Shown here in pieces: positions 10,787 to 22,000 of a DNA stretch of 64,000 bases (the stretch's first letter is position 1; each line of letters opens with the position of its first letter). Under the pieces are notes generated by a model, which made no database searches, had not been told where the DNA came from, and saw only the letters and a list, made by a program, of their open reading frames with translations. The stretch spans positions 5,394,001 through 5,458,000 of the forward strand of contig CM074762.1 of assembly GCA_037355855.1 (NCBI GenBank), written 5' to 3'. The position numbers and the translations under genes are program-made. This DNA comes from Pseudo-nitzschia pungens (lineage: Eukaryota > Bacillariophyta > Bacillariophyceae > Bacillariales > Bacillariaceae).

Positions 10787-11611
10787 TCATTCGGAGTTTG
10801 TTGTTGGATGCCAATGTTGGTGATGCAGCAGTTTCAAATGTTGCTGTTCTTGCTTCTGTCGCCGCAGTTCAAGCTCTAGCTGCCGTTGCTCCTCGTTTTG
10901 TGTTTCGGCAGCTTCCACGACAATCGGGTCGTTCCGTAGTTCATCGGAAGCGTATCGCAGGGCCAGGCCATTCCGTTGCACGGCGGTGAGCACGATGGTT
11001 TTGTTGTTCCTTAGTCGATCGGACGCAAAGCACAGGGCCCAACCCTTCTGTTGTACCGCGCTGAGCACGACTTTCTCGTCGTTCTTCAGTTCATCGGATG
11101 CGAATTGCAGGGCCCAACCATTCTGTCCGACGGCGGCGAGAACGATTTCTTTGTGGTTCCGGAGAAACTCCGACGCGTGTTTCAGGGCCATTCCGTGTTC
11201 CGTCACCGCGGCGAGCAAGATTTCAAAGTCCCCCCCCAGCGGATCCGATGCGTATTCCAGCGCCCGGTAATCCTTCGTCACGGCAGCGAGCACGATTTCC
11301 CGGTCGTTCCCGAACGCCTCGCAGGCATGCTGCAGGGCCATTCCGTTCTGCGTCACGGCAGCGAGCACAACGCCGCGATCGCCGTTCCGGATGGCACCGG
11401 AAGCGTGTTTCAGGGCCCTCCCATCCCTCGCGACCGCGGCGAGCACGATGTCCCGGTCGCCCCGGAGTCCACCGGACGCGAATTCCAGGGCCATGCCATT
11501 CTCCGTCACGGCAGCGAGCACAATGGTTCGGTCTCTCCGGAGCACGTCGGGTGCATTCTGCAGGGCCAGGCCATTCCGCGTCACGGCTGTCAGCATGAAT
11601 TCAGAGGACAT
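10787..11611 (-). CDS. DUF4116 repeat protein
   Basis: An ATG-initiated frame of 274 residues. Residues 1-225 are nine tandem copies of a roughly 25-residue unit with consensus vVLAAVtqNGmALqyASdelrnD. This is the DUF4116 repeat, abundant in protists and giant viruses, where it is predicted to form a helical solenoid. Function unknown, possibly protein-protein interaction. The last 50 residues are Gln/Glu/Arg/His-rich and read like a coiled-coil or disordered tail. The repeat units are also visible in the DNA as a 75-bp period, so the array probably changes copy number by recombination. There is no signal peptide. An antisense 243-codon frame is a shadow. Confidence 0.85.
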   Translation of the reverse strand: MSSEFMLTAVTRNGLALQNAPDVLRRDRTIVLAAVTENGMALEFASGGLRGDRDIVLAAVARDGRALKHASGAIRNGDRGVVLAAVTQNGMALQHACEAFGNDREIVLAAVTKDYRALEYASDPLGGDFEILLAAVTEHGMALKHASEFLRNHKEIVLAAVGQNGWALQFASDELKNDEKVVLSAVQQKGWALCFASDRLRNNKTIVLTAVQRNGLALRYASDELRNDPIVVEAAETQNEEQRQLELELRRQKQEQQHLKLLHHQHWHPTTNSE

Positions 11612-11657
11612 GGTTTTTACATTCCGCTGCCCTTTCTGTGTTGCGTGTCTTTTTTGG

Positions 11658-11689
<32 letters not shown>

Positions 11690-12768
11690 GGTCTTGTTCT
11701 TTCTGCTGTTTTTGTTCTTGTTGTTCTTGTTCTTGTTGTTCGCGGTGGTGGTGGTGTCTCACGGAACGGTTGTATGCCGTAATACGAAGTAAACCTTACC
11801 TCAACTGCAATTGACGACGGATATGACCAAGACCCAAGACCAAGAATTTCCCTTGCGTTCGCACGCACCGTACGTAAGGTTACGGTACTCCAACGTGCTC
11901 ATTCTATTCCATATGACGCGTTGCACGACTTCATCTCGGGTCACAATTCAATCGTGGGCTGTTGTTTTGGTTCTGTATTTTTGGCTTGCTTCAAGAACAT
12001 GGTTGATTAAGATTACCGCATACCGTACGTAGTGCATACGAAGTATTAGTAAGAACGTTGTTGCGATATGGCATAACCCTCCAGTAACCTTTCTTACGGT
12101 GTTGGTACGGTAAGATTGCAGGTAGGTTATGTTTCATTTGTCAAATAGGAGTGCCGTCTGTACCACAGTTACAGTAATTACGCACCCCTAAGTAACTTTA
12201 CGAGTACGAGTACGGGGGCATGATTATCGCTTACCGTAGGGGCAACACGCGGATGAGAATCTCAAAAAACAAAAATGGAGGATTTATCGGTGCATTACGG
12301 TATGAACTCGTAACTTACCAGGTACGGTAACCTTACGTTGAGTGAGTCGATAAGTCAGTCGAGTCTTTGTTTGTTACAATGCCCTACGCGTACACGTACG
12401 TAATTTTTCTATGAATAAAAAATCACGTCGTCGTCAGTCGGCATATTTGGTAATGCGGAATGCAGAATGCATCACACATACAATACGAAGTACAATAATG
12501 ATATTATTAGTATTACTACAAGTACACGTAAGGTTACGGTACAACAATATACGTATCCATTATCCTTAGACCATCCGACCCTCGATCCCAATCTATTGTT
12601 CATCCCAAGTAACCTTACTTTACGCAATTGCACGTTTCAACAGTGAACATACTTTGACAGACGAGCCATCTTACCGCATTCCATCCATCTTCTCAAGAAA
12701 ACAAACGAAAGAGCCCATACGCTACCGGAAATTGTACTCTTCCGAAGACAGCTACCGCAGGACTGGAG
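11612..12768. other. Shared upstream spacer with many GTAACCTTAC motifs
   Basis: It lies between the starts of two divergent genes, so it should contain both promoters. Directly upstream of the DUF4116 start is a (GTT)n tract (11660-11690). GTAAGGTTAC / GTAACCTTAC-like motifs occur near 11875, 12075, 12305, 12530 and 12608, beside TACGTACG-type palindromes. No RNA gene was seen. Confidence 0.5.
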
Positions 12769-13548
12769 ATGGAAGCTGGTTTCGATCCAACAAGAACAGC
12801 AGCAGCAGCAACAGCAGCAACAGCGACCATACATACCGCGAGGCACCGTAAATATCGCCAGGCCATTCGGTTCCGTGCGAGTCTGCCCGCTCTTGTGGTT
12901 GTGGTTTTTGTTGCCAGCATTGCCGCAACAATGCTCCCGTCGTCGTCGTCGTTGCTGACGTCGTCGCTCGGGAAGAAGACCACCGCGGTGTTGGGTGCGA
13001 GGGCGTTTCGATTGCGTCCCGTTGGGACGGTTCCGCGCTCGACGAAATCTCTCGGCGGCGTCGGCGGCGGCAGCAGCGGCTTCGGCTTCGGACCACCCAC
13101 GACGAGCCGCCTCTTGGCCAGCGTCACGGGACCCGTCTACGACGCCAATCCGAACAACGCGGCGGGCGCCAGCGGCAGCGCCCCCGCGAATTCCGACAAG
13201 AGGGTGACGGTGACCCTGTACACCAAGGAGGGCTGCACCCTCTGCGACAGGGTCAAGGACGTCCTGGCGCAGCTCCGGGACGAACCCGGCTGCGGTCACG
13301 CCCTCCGGCAGGTGGACATCACCGACGACGACCAAACCGCGAGCTGGGACCGGTACAAGTACGACATTCCCGTCCTGCACATTCGATGCGGCGGCGACGG
13401 CACCGAAAACGACGGCAGCGACGGCGACGTGTACTGGACCAAGCACCGGTTGACCGAGGAGGAAGCCCGCGAGGCACTGGCCGAAGCCAGGACCGGATCC
13501 TTTCGGGAGCGAAGGGGCCGACCGAACGCGGCCGCCATGGAGCGGTGA
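12769..13548 (+). CDS. Glutaredoxin-like (DUF836-type) thiol-redox protein, organelle-targeted
   Basis: A frame of 259 residues. The C-terminal about 110 residues form a small thioredoxin fold: VTVTLYTKEGCTLCDRVKDVL, with a CxxC at C156-TL-C159, then VDITDDD, the cis-proline strand YKYDIPVLHI and W-T-KHRLTEEE. This is the glutaredoxin-like DUF836 pattern, which lacks the longer loops of classical glutaredoxins. The partner is unknown. The N-terminus (1-140) is a Ser/Thr/Ala-rich leader with one hydrophobic segment (LPALVVVVFVASIAATM, about 39-56), compatible with plastid or other secretory-route targeting. A later start at M55 would remove that segment, so the first ATG is preferred. An Asp/Gly insert (GGDGTENDGSDGD) precedes the last strand. 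Confidence 0.8.
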   Translation: MEAGFDPTRTAAAATAATATIHTARHRKYRQAIRFRASLPALVVVVFVASIAATMLPSSSSLLTSSLGKKTTAVLGARAFRLRPVGTVPRSTKSLGGVGGGSSGFGFGPPTTSRLLASVTGPVYDANPNNAAGASGSAPANSDKRVTVTLYTKEGCTLCDRVKDVLAQLRDEPGCGHALRQVDITDDDQTASWDRYKYDIPVLHIRCGGDGTENDGSDGDVYWTKHRLTEEEAREALAEARTGSFRERRGRPNAAAMER

Positions 13549-14058
13549 CCCGAGCCGAAGAGAGAAGGAGGGCAACGCGGCGCAACGCAACGCAACTCAG
13601 CGAAACGCAACGCAACTCAATTGAAATGAAACGTGTGATGGTCGAAATGGACTGGAATGGACTGGAATCGCAAATTGAGTCGAATGGTTTCCGGTATGAA
13701 TTCGTTCTGTAGTTCCGATTGTTCTTTAGTCCTATTGCTTGAGTGAGTGAGTGAGTTGTAGACTGAATATGCTTCTGCTGCTGCTGCTGCTGCTCTCTTC
13801 TTTTGAAATACGAAGTCCCTACACGTACGCCATTCTATTTTATTCTATTATCATCTACTCTATTGTGTCGTTGGCAACGCAATTCCAACGGAAATTGTAG
13901 TTTCACCCCGGAAACGTTTTTGCCGCAGCGCCATCCCTTAATAGATAGAGTTTTTGGTGTGTGTGTGTCTGTCTGTCTGACTGACTGACTTGGATTGCGT
14001 TCGTGTTCGGACCCAGTAGATTCTCCAACAACCCACAAATCCAACCAATCAGAACAAC
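13549..14058. repeat. Spacer with ACGCA, TGAG and GCT repeats
   Basis: Two genes end towards each other here. (CGCAA)n lies at about 13572-13612, just past the glutaredoxin-like stop; (GAGT)n near 13740-13757; (CTG)n near 13772-13795; and GTCT/GACT runs near 13968-13990. No gene seen. Confidence 0.5.
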
Positions 14059-15438
14059 CTAGTCCTCGCCGTCATCGTCGTCCTCTTCTTCTCCTCCACC
14101 GACTCCCAACACGGCCTCCCTCCCGTACTCAAAGGCCACGAATCCAATGGCGGTGGGCACCGACGCCATCCCGAGAGTTCGAAGGCTAACGCCGGGACGA
14201 ACCGCCCTCGCCATTTCCAACCGCCAGTTTGTCGACGAAGCTCCCGGTTCGGCGGCGGCGGCGGCGACCGCACGGGCTAATCCCTCGGTCCGGTCCCCGA
14301 CCAGCTGCTGGGCGATTCCCGCGCCGCCGCCAGCGAGGGCCACCGCCGCGAGGCGTTGCTCAAAGTCGTAGTTGTCGTTTTCGGTTTCGTTTTCGTCATC
14401 GTCCGCGGTTGTCGTTGTCGTTGTCGTTGCGGTGGTCAGCGGTAGCGTTCGCATCAGCCCGCGCTTGAGGGTCTCGTACGATCCAAAGAGCACCGCGTGC
14501 GATACGGAGTGGTGCAGAAATCGCGGCAGGAACGATGGCGAAACAAAAGAAGAAGAAGAAGATGCCGAAAACAATGCCGACGACGCGGATGCCGCCGCCG
14601 CCGACGACGACGACGCCGAAAAAAGACTCGTGCGCAGCAATCGCGTGGCCGTGACGAATCCCTCGATGGCGCTTCCGAGGAAAGCGTGGGCGCTCCCGGC
14701 GCAGAATCCCGCCCCGTAGTGCCAGGCCAACGACGGCGGGGGCAACGAGGGCTGCTCGGTCCCGCTCGCCGCCGAAACCGTACCGCCGCTGCCGTTGTGC
14801 TCGGTGCGCGGCTCGTTCCAATCCAGCAATCCCTCGTAGGTCGAAAAGACGGCCGCCCCGAGAATCGTGTTTTTGGCCAGGCCTCCGGCAAAAATCCGCA
14901 GCCGACTCGCTACCGAAGTTGGGTTGGAATTGGAATTGGCATTCGCGGTAGTTGTAGTTGCAGTTGCAGTTGCAGTATTGGAAGTGGCATTGGAAGTGGC
15001 GTTTGCCTCGCTGGCCTCGGCCACGACGTCGAATCCGGTGGCGGCGCGGTCCGAAACCCTGGCCACCCTCCGGATGCGTTGGGTTGCGCGTGCCGCCGCG
15101 AGACCCGGGCTCGGCTTGGCGTTCGGGACGTTGCTGCTTCTGGGCAGGGGGAGGCGACCGACCGCGGCGCGGCTGGCCCCCTGGCGAGCCGCCGATCGGG
15201 CAATGCCCCGGGCGAGACCCGCCGATTCGGGGGAATGCTCGTATTCGCGTTCGCGTTCGCGCTCTTGTTCGTGCTCTTGTTCGGCGGGTGATTGTCGTTC
15301 GTGCTGTTGCTGTTTTTCTTGCGGAGATTCGCTGGCCTCGGTGGCTACGATTGCGTTTGTGTTTGACGTTTCGTCCCCGTTTGCGGCTGGGCGACTACGA
15401 GTGGTTGGAGGCGACGGTAATGGCGGTGGCTGCTGCAT
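14059..15438 (-). CDS. Divergent mitochondrial-carrier-like membrane protein
   Basis: An ATG-initiated frame of 459 residues. The first 165 are Gln/Glu/Arg- and Ser/Thr/Asn-rich low complexity. From about residue 170 the chain alternates amphipathic helices and short Gly-rich segments resembling a solute carrier 25 protein: AGGLAKNTILGAAVFSTYEGL, YGAGFCAGSAHAFLGSAIEGF, HSVSHAVLFGSYETLKRGL, VALAGGGAGIAQQLVGDRTEGL and VSLRTLGMASVPTAIGFVAFEYGRE. The last matches the carrier pattern in which a Pro/Gly kink leads to F-x-x-YE. The canonical PxD/ExxK signatures are degraded, so the transported substrate cannot be assigned. A poly-Ser/Ala linker splits the repeats. It could also be an unrelated six-helix membrane protein. 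Confidence 0.6.
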   Translation of the reverse strand: MQQPPPLPSPPTTRSRPAANGDETSNTNAIVATEASESPQEKQQQHERQSPAEQEHEQEREREREYEHSPESAGLARGIARSAARQGASRAAVGRLPLPRSSNVPNAKPSPGLAAARATQRIRRVARVSDRAATGFDVVAEASEANATSNATSNTATATATTTTANANSNSNPTSVASRLRIFAGGLAKNTILGAAVFSTYEGLLDWNEPRTEHNGSGGTVSAASGTEQPSLPPPSLAWHYGAGFCAGSAHAFLGSAIEGFVTATRLLRTSLFSASSSSAAAASASSALFSASSSSSFVSPSFLPRFLHHSVSHAVLFGSYETLKRGLMRTLPLTTATTTTTTTADDDENETENDNYDFEQRLAAVALAGGGAGIAQQLVGDRTEGLARAVAAAAAEPGASSTNWRLEMARAVRPGVSLRTLGMASVPTAIGFVAFEYGREAVLGVGGGEEEDDDDGED

Positions 15439-16240
15439 CTCGGTTTGTACTTGTCGGTTGAATTCGATTGAATTCGATTGAATTCGATTGAATTCGATTC
15501 GATTCGATTCGATTCTGGCTCGGCTCGGCTCGGCTCTTGTTTGTTTTGTTTTGCTTTGCCTTTTTTTGTTAGTTACTTCAGTTTACTGTTGGTTACGTTG
15601 TGGAGTGGGTCGGGAACGGGTCGTGGCGGTATTACTAACGGAGAAAGATAGGAATCCTCAATCCTCCGCCGACTGCTGCGATACCGTACGGTTGTATCCC
15701 AAGTGTCACGGTTTACCACACATCATGCGCTGGATTGTGACGATTGGTGCACCAAAACGGAGATTGAAAAAAAAAAAAAAACCGTACGGTAAATAATAAG
15801 AGAAAATATGATGAAGTGGTACCGTAGTAAACCTTACTCATCTTCGTAGCACTTGTAACCTTACTTGTACGAAATTACTTGTAACCTTAAGGTTACCGTA
15901 ATTACGCACGGTAACCTTAATGCGAGGCAAATCCAGAAAGAGAGGGTTGTGATGATCATCATCTGTGATCGAGAGCAAGTTTTGTCATTCACTGGCTAAG
16001 TTACTGTACTCGGGAATCTTCCTCACAAGGTTGACTACTCCGAGTAACCAGGTACCTACAGGTCGTATCTTTTTTTCTTCCGTTCCACCATGCGCACCGC
16101 ACCGGCAGGTATGGCTCGAGAACTTGCACTTTCGTACTTTTATATTTATGCCCTCATGTACTTTATTACTGGACGACACACACCGCAAATAGAAACAAAC
16201 TGTTTCTAAATTCCGTACCGTACGGTAAGTTTACTACGAG

Positions 16241-16318
16241 ATTCCTAACAGCTGTCATCCAGTCCACGTAGAAATTAGTACATATGTGCGTAGAACCAAC
16301 GGACAGCTTTTAGGAATT
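16241..16318 (+). mobile_element. Miniature palindromic element, copy 1
   Basis: A 78-bp unit with terminal inverted repeats: ATTCCTAACAGCTGTC at the left pairs with GACAGCTTTTAGGAAT at the right. The core reads CACGTAGAAATTAGTA ... GCGTAGAACC. It aligns over its whole length with the reverse complement of the unit at 17054-17132, so it is a dispersed repeat rather than a chance hairpin. No coding capacity. The class (MITE or structured RNA) cannot be decided. Confidence 0.55.
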
Positions 16319-17053
16319 TTCTAGTAATTATTCATACCGTATTGAGTGTCGGGTACAAAACCGGAACAACGACCATGGATACTGCTGGTGGTACATGGTG
16401 CTGCCATTTGTTTTTTGGGAAGAATTTTGGAAACAAATTGGAACGACGTGCTTGTTGGGTCGGAGCTCCCCCGGCACAGGAAAGGCCGCTCGAGCGGCCC
16501 AACCGCCTTGGAAACCGAAGCAAGAGTAAGATTAATTTTAAAGAAGACAACAACATCATAATTACGTAAGGTTACTACAGTCCGAACTCGAACAGGTAAG
16601 GTTACCCACCGGTAAGATTACCATTATTTGTGGTAGTGACGCACGAGGTTCGCCAAAATGTGGGACGCGTAAACAGGCTTTAAGAGGCCTATGAAGAGCC
16701 TAAATAGTCGCGTCCAATGGAACAGAATGGGGGACTTCACGGGATAGTTGTACGGTACAAAACTTGATAGCGCTGCAGCGTTGGGGAGGTATCGACAAGG
16801 CCAGATGTTAAGATGCACACGCATTGGGATTTATTGGGAATGTTTTGGCTATGGCCTTTCGTCGGTTGCCGTACCATTGTCGTAGAGCCTTTTTTGCATC
16901 CGAAGCTTGCATCTCATCCGTATTGACTGCCGGAACAAATCGCAATGCGACAAGCCGTATTCGAGAACTGTTTAGTGCTTAGGCCTTCGAGGCAGTACCG
17001 TAAATATCGAATGAATGAATCGATTCATTTTTTCTTCATTCTTACTAGTACAA

Positions 17054-17132
17054 AATTCTTATCAGCTGTCCCCCGGTTCTACGTCCCCGACTACTAATTT
17101 CTACTGAAACCCGGGGACAGCTGATAGAAATT
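17054..17132 (-). mobile_element. Miniature palindromic element, copy 2 (inverted)
   Basis: A 79-bp unit, the inverted homologue of the one at 16241-16318. The ends AATTCTTATCAGCTGTCCCC and GGGGACAGCTGATAGAAATT pair as a long stem. The core, read on the minus strand, again contains AGTAGAAATTAGTA ... ACGTAGAACC. The stem is longer and better matched than in copy 1, so this copy may be younger or under structural constraint. Confidence 0.55.
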
Positions 17133-17548
17133 CTGTACCGTAGTATTCGTCTGGACAACTTAGAGCCTCGGGTTCTTATTGTAAACTTCACCTGACAAAC
17201 GTCACGCTAAGTGAGTGGTCATCTGTCTATTTACTATTTAGCTCGTTCGAAGTAAGTTAGAAGCTTGCGGAAAGGCTGCTGTCAGCTGGCTGTGTGTCAC
17301 TCTAGGTTACCTGCTTTTTGTTGACAGCTAGTAGCTAGGTAACTTACGGTAATTAGTTGACAACCGCACAATAGGGTTGAGCAAAGCAATAAGCCTTACC
17401 GTAAATCTTACCTGTGATCTTGCACGCACACACAAAAAAAAGCTTTGGATATCGTTTTGCGTCTCTCACAAAGCAATCAAAATCAATCAAACGGTAAATC
17501 CCATCCAAGCGCAGCCGCGAACACTACCGTAAACCGCACCAAGCCACC

Positions 17549-18286
17549 ATGAAATCCATTTCCAAAAGCCCCATCGCCCTTCTGGCCCTCGCCTGCTGCA
17601 TCCCCTCCACCCTCGGAGCCGCCAACACGGGCGGAAAGAAGTCCAGCTCCTGCGCCTGCCAAGCCCTCGCCTACAACTTTGACATTGACTGCTCCGACCA
17701 GACCAACATGAACCAGGCCGTTTTCGATCTGGAAGCCAACGCCTGCCTCGAGGAGTGCAACTCGGACCACATCTGCCGAAAGAACTTTCTCATCATTCAG
17801 GCCCACCACGACTACTGCCTGCACGAGGAAGTCCCGGAGATCATCGAGACTTCCATCCACGTCTACGAGAACATTTGCTCGGAGGTCCACTGCGACATCA
17901 AGATGAAGACGGATCCGAACTCTCGCAAGTGTCCCCCCGTCGACTGCGAGACCCAGGTCGGAGACGACGCCTGGCAGATCATGGTGGCCAACAACTGCAA
18001 GGACGACTGCTCCACCAGCGACTGCGGGAGCAACTTTCGGATCATCAAGGCGGTGCACGACCAGTGCCCGCGGGACACCCTTTCGACGGTGGTGGAGATT
18101 GCCTACCACGACGTCGACGATGCCTGCGACGCCCAAGGGTGCAACCTGGCGTCGGCCGACGACGACATGTCCGAGCTGATCTGCACGGAGACCTCCTCTC
18201 CCGCCCACACGTTGGGGTCGTCGTCGCTCACCGGGGCCGCCGCCGTTGTGGGCGGAATGGCTGCCGCCGCCGCAGCGCTTGCGTAA
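17549..18286 (+). CDS. Secreted cysteine-rich protein with duplicated module, possibly GPI-anchored
   Basis: Starts at an ATG in a strong context (gccaccATGAAATCC); 245 residues. Residues 1-24 are a clear signal peptide ending near STLGAA. The mature part holds two homologous modules of about 80 residues. Module 1 (about 35-118) has ACQALAYNF...CLEECNSDHICRKNFLIIQAHHDYC...ETSIHVYENICSEVHC. Module 2 (about 130-215) has CETQVGDDAW...CKDDCSTSDCGSNFRIIKAVHDQC...EIAYHDVDDACDAQGC. Each has about eight cysteines and paired His/Asp positions (HHDYC/HVYENIC and HDQC/YHDVDDAC), compatible with disulfides plus a metal site; that last point is inference. The C-terminus is a Ser/Thr stretch followed by a hydrophobic tail (AAAVVGGMAAAAAALA) typical of GPI-anchor signals. 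No named family recognised. Confidence 0.75.
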   Translation: MKSISKSPIALLALACCIPSTLGAANTGGKKSSSCACQALAYNFDIDCSDQTNMNQAVFDLEANACLEECNSDHICRKNFLIIQAHHDYCLHEEVPEIIETSIHVYENICSEVHCDIKMKTDPNSRKCPPVDCETQVGDDAWQIMVANNCKDDCSTSDCGSNFRIIKAVHDQCPRDTLSTVVEIAYHDVDDACDAQGCNLASADDDMSELICTETSSPAHTLGSSSLTGAAAVVGGMAAAAAALA

Positions 18287-19093
18287 GGCGAACCAAAACA
18301 AACCTAACCTAACGATACGATACGATACGAAAGCGAGCAAATAGATGGGATGGGGGAGTGGTTGGTGTGAGTATGAGTGTGAGTGTGGGCGTTGCTGCGA
18401 AAGAAAAGAATGAATCGGATGCCGCAGCAACGCCGCTGCGGTGTGTGCACCTGTGAACAACCAATGGATCTGGTTTCGTGGTATATATTGATGAATCCTG
18501 GTCCTTCGAACCTTTGAATTCCCTTGTCCGCAATATAAATGCTATGTAGTACCATTAACGAAGAAAAATAGTATTTACTAACAAGAAGTGCAGCAAACAA
18601 TAACGAAATAGAAAGCAACGGCTCGAGTGTTGTTCCGTACTCGTCGCTGGACGGAATCAATCGTGTCGGAATTGATTGATTGCTGTACGTATTGCGAAAC
18701 GGTCTGCACGCATCACAAGCGCGCCCCTGCAGTGCTCTCCGCATCACTTCAAATCGTAATCCTTCGAAAGATTGTCGGTTCCGTTCAGACTGGACGGTTC
18801 CGAAAGAAAGAACGCGACGACAGAGTCCGACACACACACACACAAATAATGCAAAAAAAAACCTCCAAAAGTACGCTTATCCAACTAGTGGTACTGGATT
18901 GTACGACTAAACGTGACGGTTGCAGTTTGCGGCCAAACATTGTGTTTCCAATGACAACGGAATTATCTATCCGAAATGAAACAGCATCCCTCACTGTTCC
19001 ATGTCCGTTATGCAATAGTATGCTCCGCAAAATCCACAGAAACCAATACAGTGCGGTATCGTGCTATGCCCTTCCAAAAACGGACGCTTTCTA
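18287..19093. other. Spacer between two 3' ends
   Basis: The secreted-protein gene and the TPR-like gene converge here. (GATAC)n at about 18313-18330 follows the first stop. GTGAGTATGAGTGTGAGTG-type GT-rich sequence and an (AC)n run near 18828-18842 are the other visible features. The long plus-strand frame starting at 18627 is mostly antisense to the TPR-like gene. Confidence 0.5.
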
Positions 19094-22000
19094 TTACTTT
19101 TTGTTCGTCTCCTCCGAGGATGGTACTTCGCCATCTTCTTCTTCTTCGTCTTTGTTGCCTTTGTCGTCCTTTTTCTCCTGCGTGGTCGCACCGAAGAGGG
19201 GTTTCGCTGTCACAGCAGAAGCTTGTCCACCAAAGGGTTGCGACGACGGGGCAGGGGACGCAAATGCGTTGAACATTGTCATTTTGGGGGTGGTAGCTGC
19301 ACCCGGTGTCGGGAGAGTGATGGAGGAACCGGAAGTCCCAAACGAAAATTGCGGAAGACCCGAACCCGTGCTGCTTCCGGGCGGCTTGATATCCAGAAAG
19401 GCCGCACTTCCAAAGCCGGACGCAGGAGCGGATCCGGCGTCGGCTTTTTTGCTGCTGCTGCTGCTGCTTGTTCCGAATAATCCCGTCCCTCCGGATCCAA
19501 ACGCGGAGCCTTTTCCAAATGTGGCGGACGCCCCACTGCCGAATGCACCGACTGCTGTTCCTTTCCCAAATCCACTTCCAAAAGTCGATTGCGAAGATGA
19601 TGCCCCCCCACCAAAAATGCTTGCTGTAGATGGTCCAGTACCCCTTGGCGTCGGTGTATCTGCTTTGGGAGGTTCTTTCGTTTTGGTGACTTCTTCCCCC
19701 TCTTCCATTTCGCCGTCCTCGGCGGTTACTTCTGGTGCTTTGCCTTCGTCAACTTGAGCAGTTTCTGCGGTTTTCGTTTTGCTTGCCATTTGGGCAGCTG
19801 CTGCTTTCAGTGCAGCTGCACTTGGAACAAACGATGCAGCCTTCGCACTGAGGGCGGGTGGATCGGCTTTGGCTTCTGGCTTTGGCGTTCCCTTTTCTTT
19901 GGCGTCGGTGCTCTCGGTTTTATTGCGTTTTGTTTCTGGTTCGACGGTCACTGGTTCCGCGGTCTTGGATTCTTCTTTCAATGCCTCTTTTGCTTTCTTC
20001 AGCTCCTGGAGCTTCCGTTTCTTCTCCAGAAGCTTCTCCTTGAAGCTCATTTCCCTTATCTCCCCGGAATTTCTTCGAGTCGGACTCAGTGTTACCGCTT
20101 TGTCGGTGCTTGATTTGCTCTCTACAGCAGGCTTCTTCTGCGAAGCAAACTGCGAAGCAGAACCAGATGATTCATCCTTGCCAAGTTCCGTTGCAGATCG
20201 CTTTTTTGTGTTGGTTGTCTCAATGACTTTGCTGGGAGCGAACTTGAATCCTCCCGGAGGCACCTTTGGCATCACCTTCTTCTCTTCTTTTTTCTCGCCT
20301 GGCGCTGTGGCTGTGGCTGTGGCTATGGTTGTTGTTGTTGTTGTTGTTGTTGTTGTTGACGCAGTCTTAGAATCATTCGAAGAAGTGGTTGTGGTTGCAG
20401 GTGTGGCAACAGACTGTTTCGGAGTGGCCGTGGAAGTCTTCGCACTGGCAGTTGTGTCGTTTGTCGCCGAGTCGGCAGCGCCAGACGCAACAGTGGCTGC
20501 CGCCGTGCTTTCTTTCTCCTTCAGTGCTGCTATGGCTTTCGCAGCTTCCGCTTCCTTCTCCTCGGTCTTGGAGCGCGCTTCCTCCAGTTGCTTATTGAGG
20601 GTTGTCGTCTGCTTCCTCAGCTCCAGAATTTGTTTTTGAAACTCTCGCAATCTATTTCGTAGTTTTTCGTTCATCTCCGTTGACCCCTTTGCTTGAATCT
20701 TCTCGGCCTTTCGCTCTTCCTCTAATGTGGCCATTTTCGCTTTGAGCTCATCGATCTCCTTCGTCGAAACAGCCTCTTTCTGCGATTTGACAAGCGCAGT
20801 TTTCTCCAGAGTAAGCTTAGCGATGGTCTTTTTCTGACTCTCCACCAGTTGCTTGTTTTTAGAAAGCTCGGAACTTGCGCGACTTGCCAGAGTTCTAATT
20901 CTCTTTGCGTCTTCCTCGGCAGTCGATTTCTTTTCTTCCAGCGACTCGACCTGCTTTTCGAGCTCTTTTGATTTTTTGACAACTTTCAAATGCTCCTCAG
21001 GGTCTACTTGATTGAACTTTGATACCAAACTCTGAACCCTGCCCTTCCAATCACTGATTTCGCGAAGCAAGCTCTCTTTTTCGGTAAGTAGCACTGCCTT
21101 GTCGGACTCGAGTTGTTTCTGGACGTCGGCTGCTGGTTGTAGAGCTTTCTTCGACTCGTCCACTTCTTGCCTGGCATTCGCAAGATTCTTTTGCAATTCT
21201 TGCACTTGCTGTTGTAGATGGGCGTTGCTGTCACTGAGCAATCTGGATTGTTCCTCTGACGTCTTGAGCTTGTCGGCCATAGAAGTTCCATTTTCGGAAT
21301 CCTCGCCGCTGGTATTCTTCATGGATTCGCGGACAGCATTCAGTTCGGCCTGTGTTTCCTCGACAGTTCGTCTGGCAACGGATGCCTTGGTGCGTTCGCT
21401 TTCAATGGATCGCTTGGCAGAATCTAGTTGGCCCTCGATGGCATCTTTCTCGGCGCGAACAAACTTCACTAATTCTCGGAGTTCCGAAACAGTCATTCGC
21501 AGTTTTAGCATTTCTTCGTCTCCCGGAATTTCGTCGGCTTTGTTCTCGGTATCTTCCGATGCACTTGCGTAGCGCGTTTGCATGCTCTCGACCTGTTCGT
21601 GGATTTTCTCCAATTGCGCGTGGAGCAGAGCGTTTTCGGAGCGGGTGGACTCGAGTTTCGTTTTGAACTCGGTCGTGGCTTCTTTGTGCTTGGATTTTTC
21701 GGCTTCGAGACTCGACTCCTGGATCTTGAACTTGCTTTGCAGCGTGGCGGCTTCCTCCATAGCTTCGTTACGGAGACGATTTGCCGTCTCGTTCTCTTCG
21801 CGGGCAGCGCGCAAATCTGTACGTGCAGCAGCATGCAGAGAAAGTTCTCGTTCGTAGTTGGTTTGGGCCTCGTTGAGTTCGGCTTTGAGAGCTGTGAGAT
21901 CATTCTTGACCTGCGAGAAACGGGACTCCGCATCCTCGGCTTTCTTCTGGTAGTTTTCTGCGTCGGTTTTGAATCCTGCAATTTCTTGCTTGACTTCGTT

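Larger units (their letters stand above)
15439..17548. other. Long shared promoter-side spacer, motif-rich
   Basis: Upstream of two divergent genes. Next to the carrier-like start is a ten-base GAATTCGATT repeat running into (GATTC)n and (CGGCT)n (15456-15538). From 15780 onward GTAACCTTAC/GTAAGGTTAC motifs are dense (15858, 15885, 15910, 16566, 16595), one pair forming the near-palindrome CCTTAAGGTTACC. Two miniature inverted-repeat elements lie inside and are listed separately. Small frames near 16340-16560 have no recognisable product. Confidence 0.5.
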
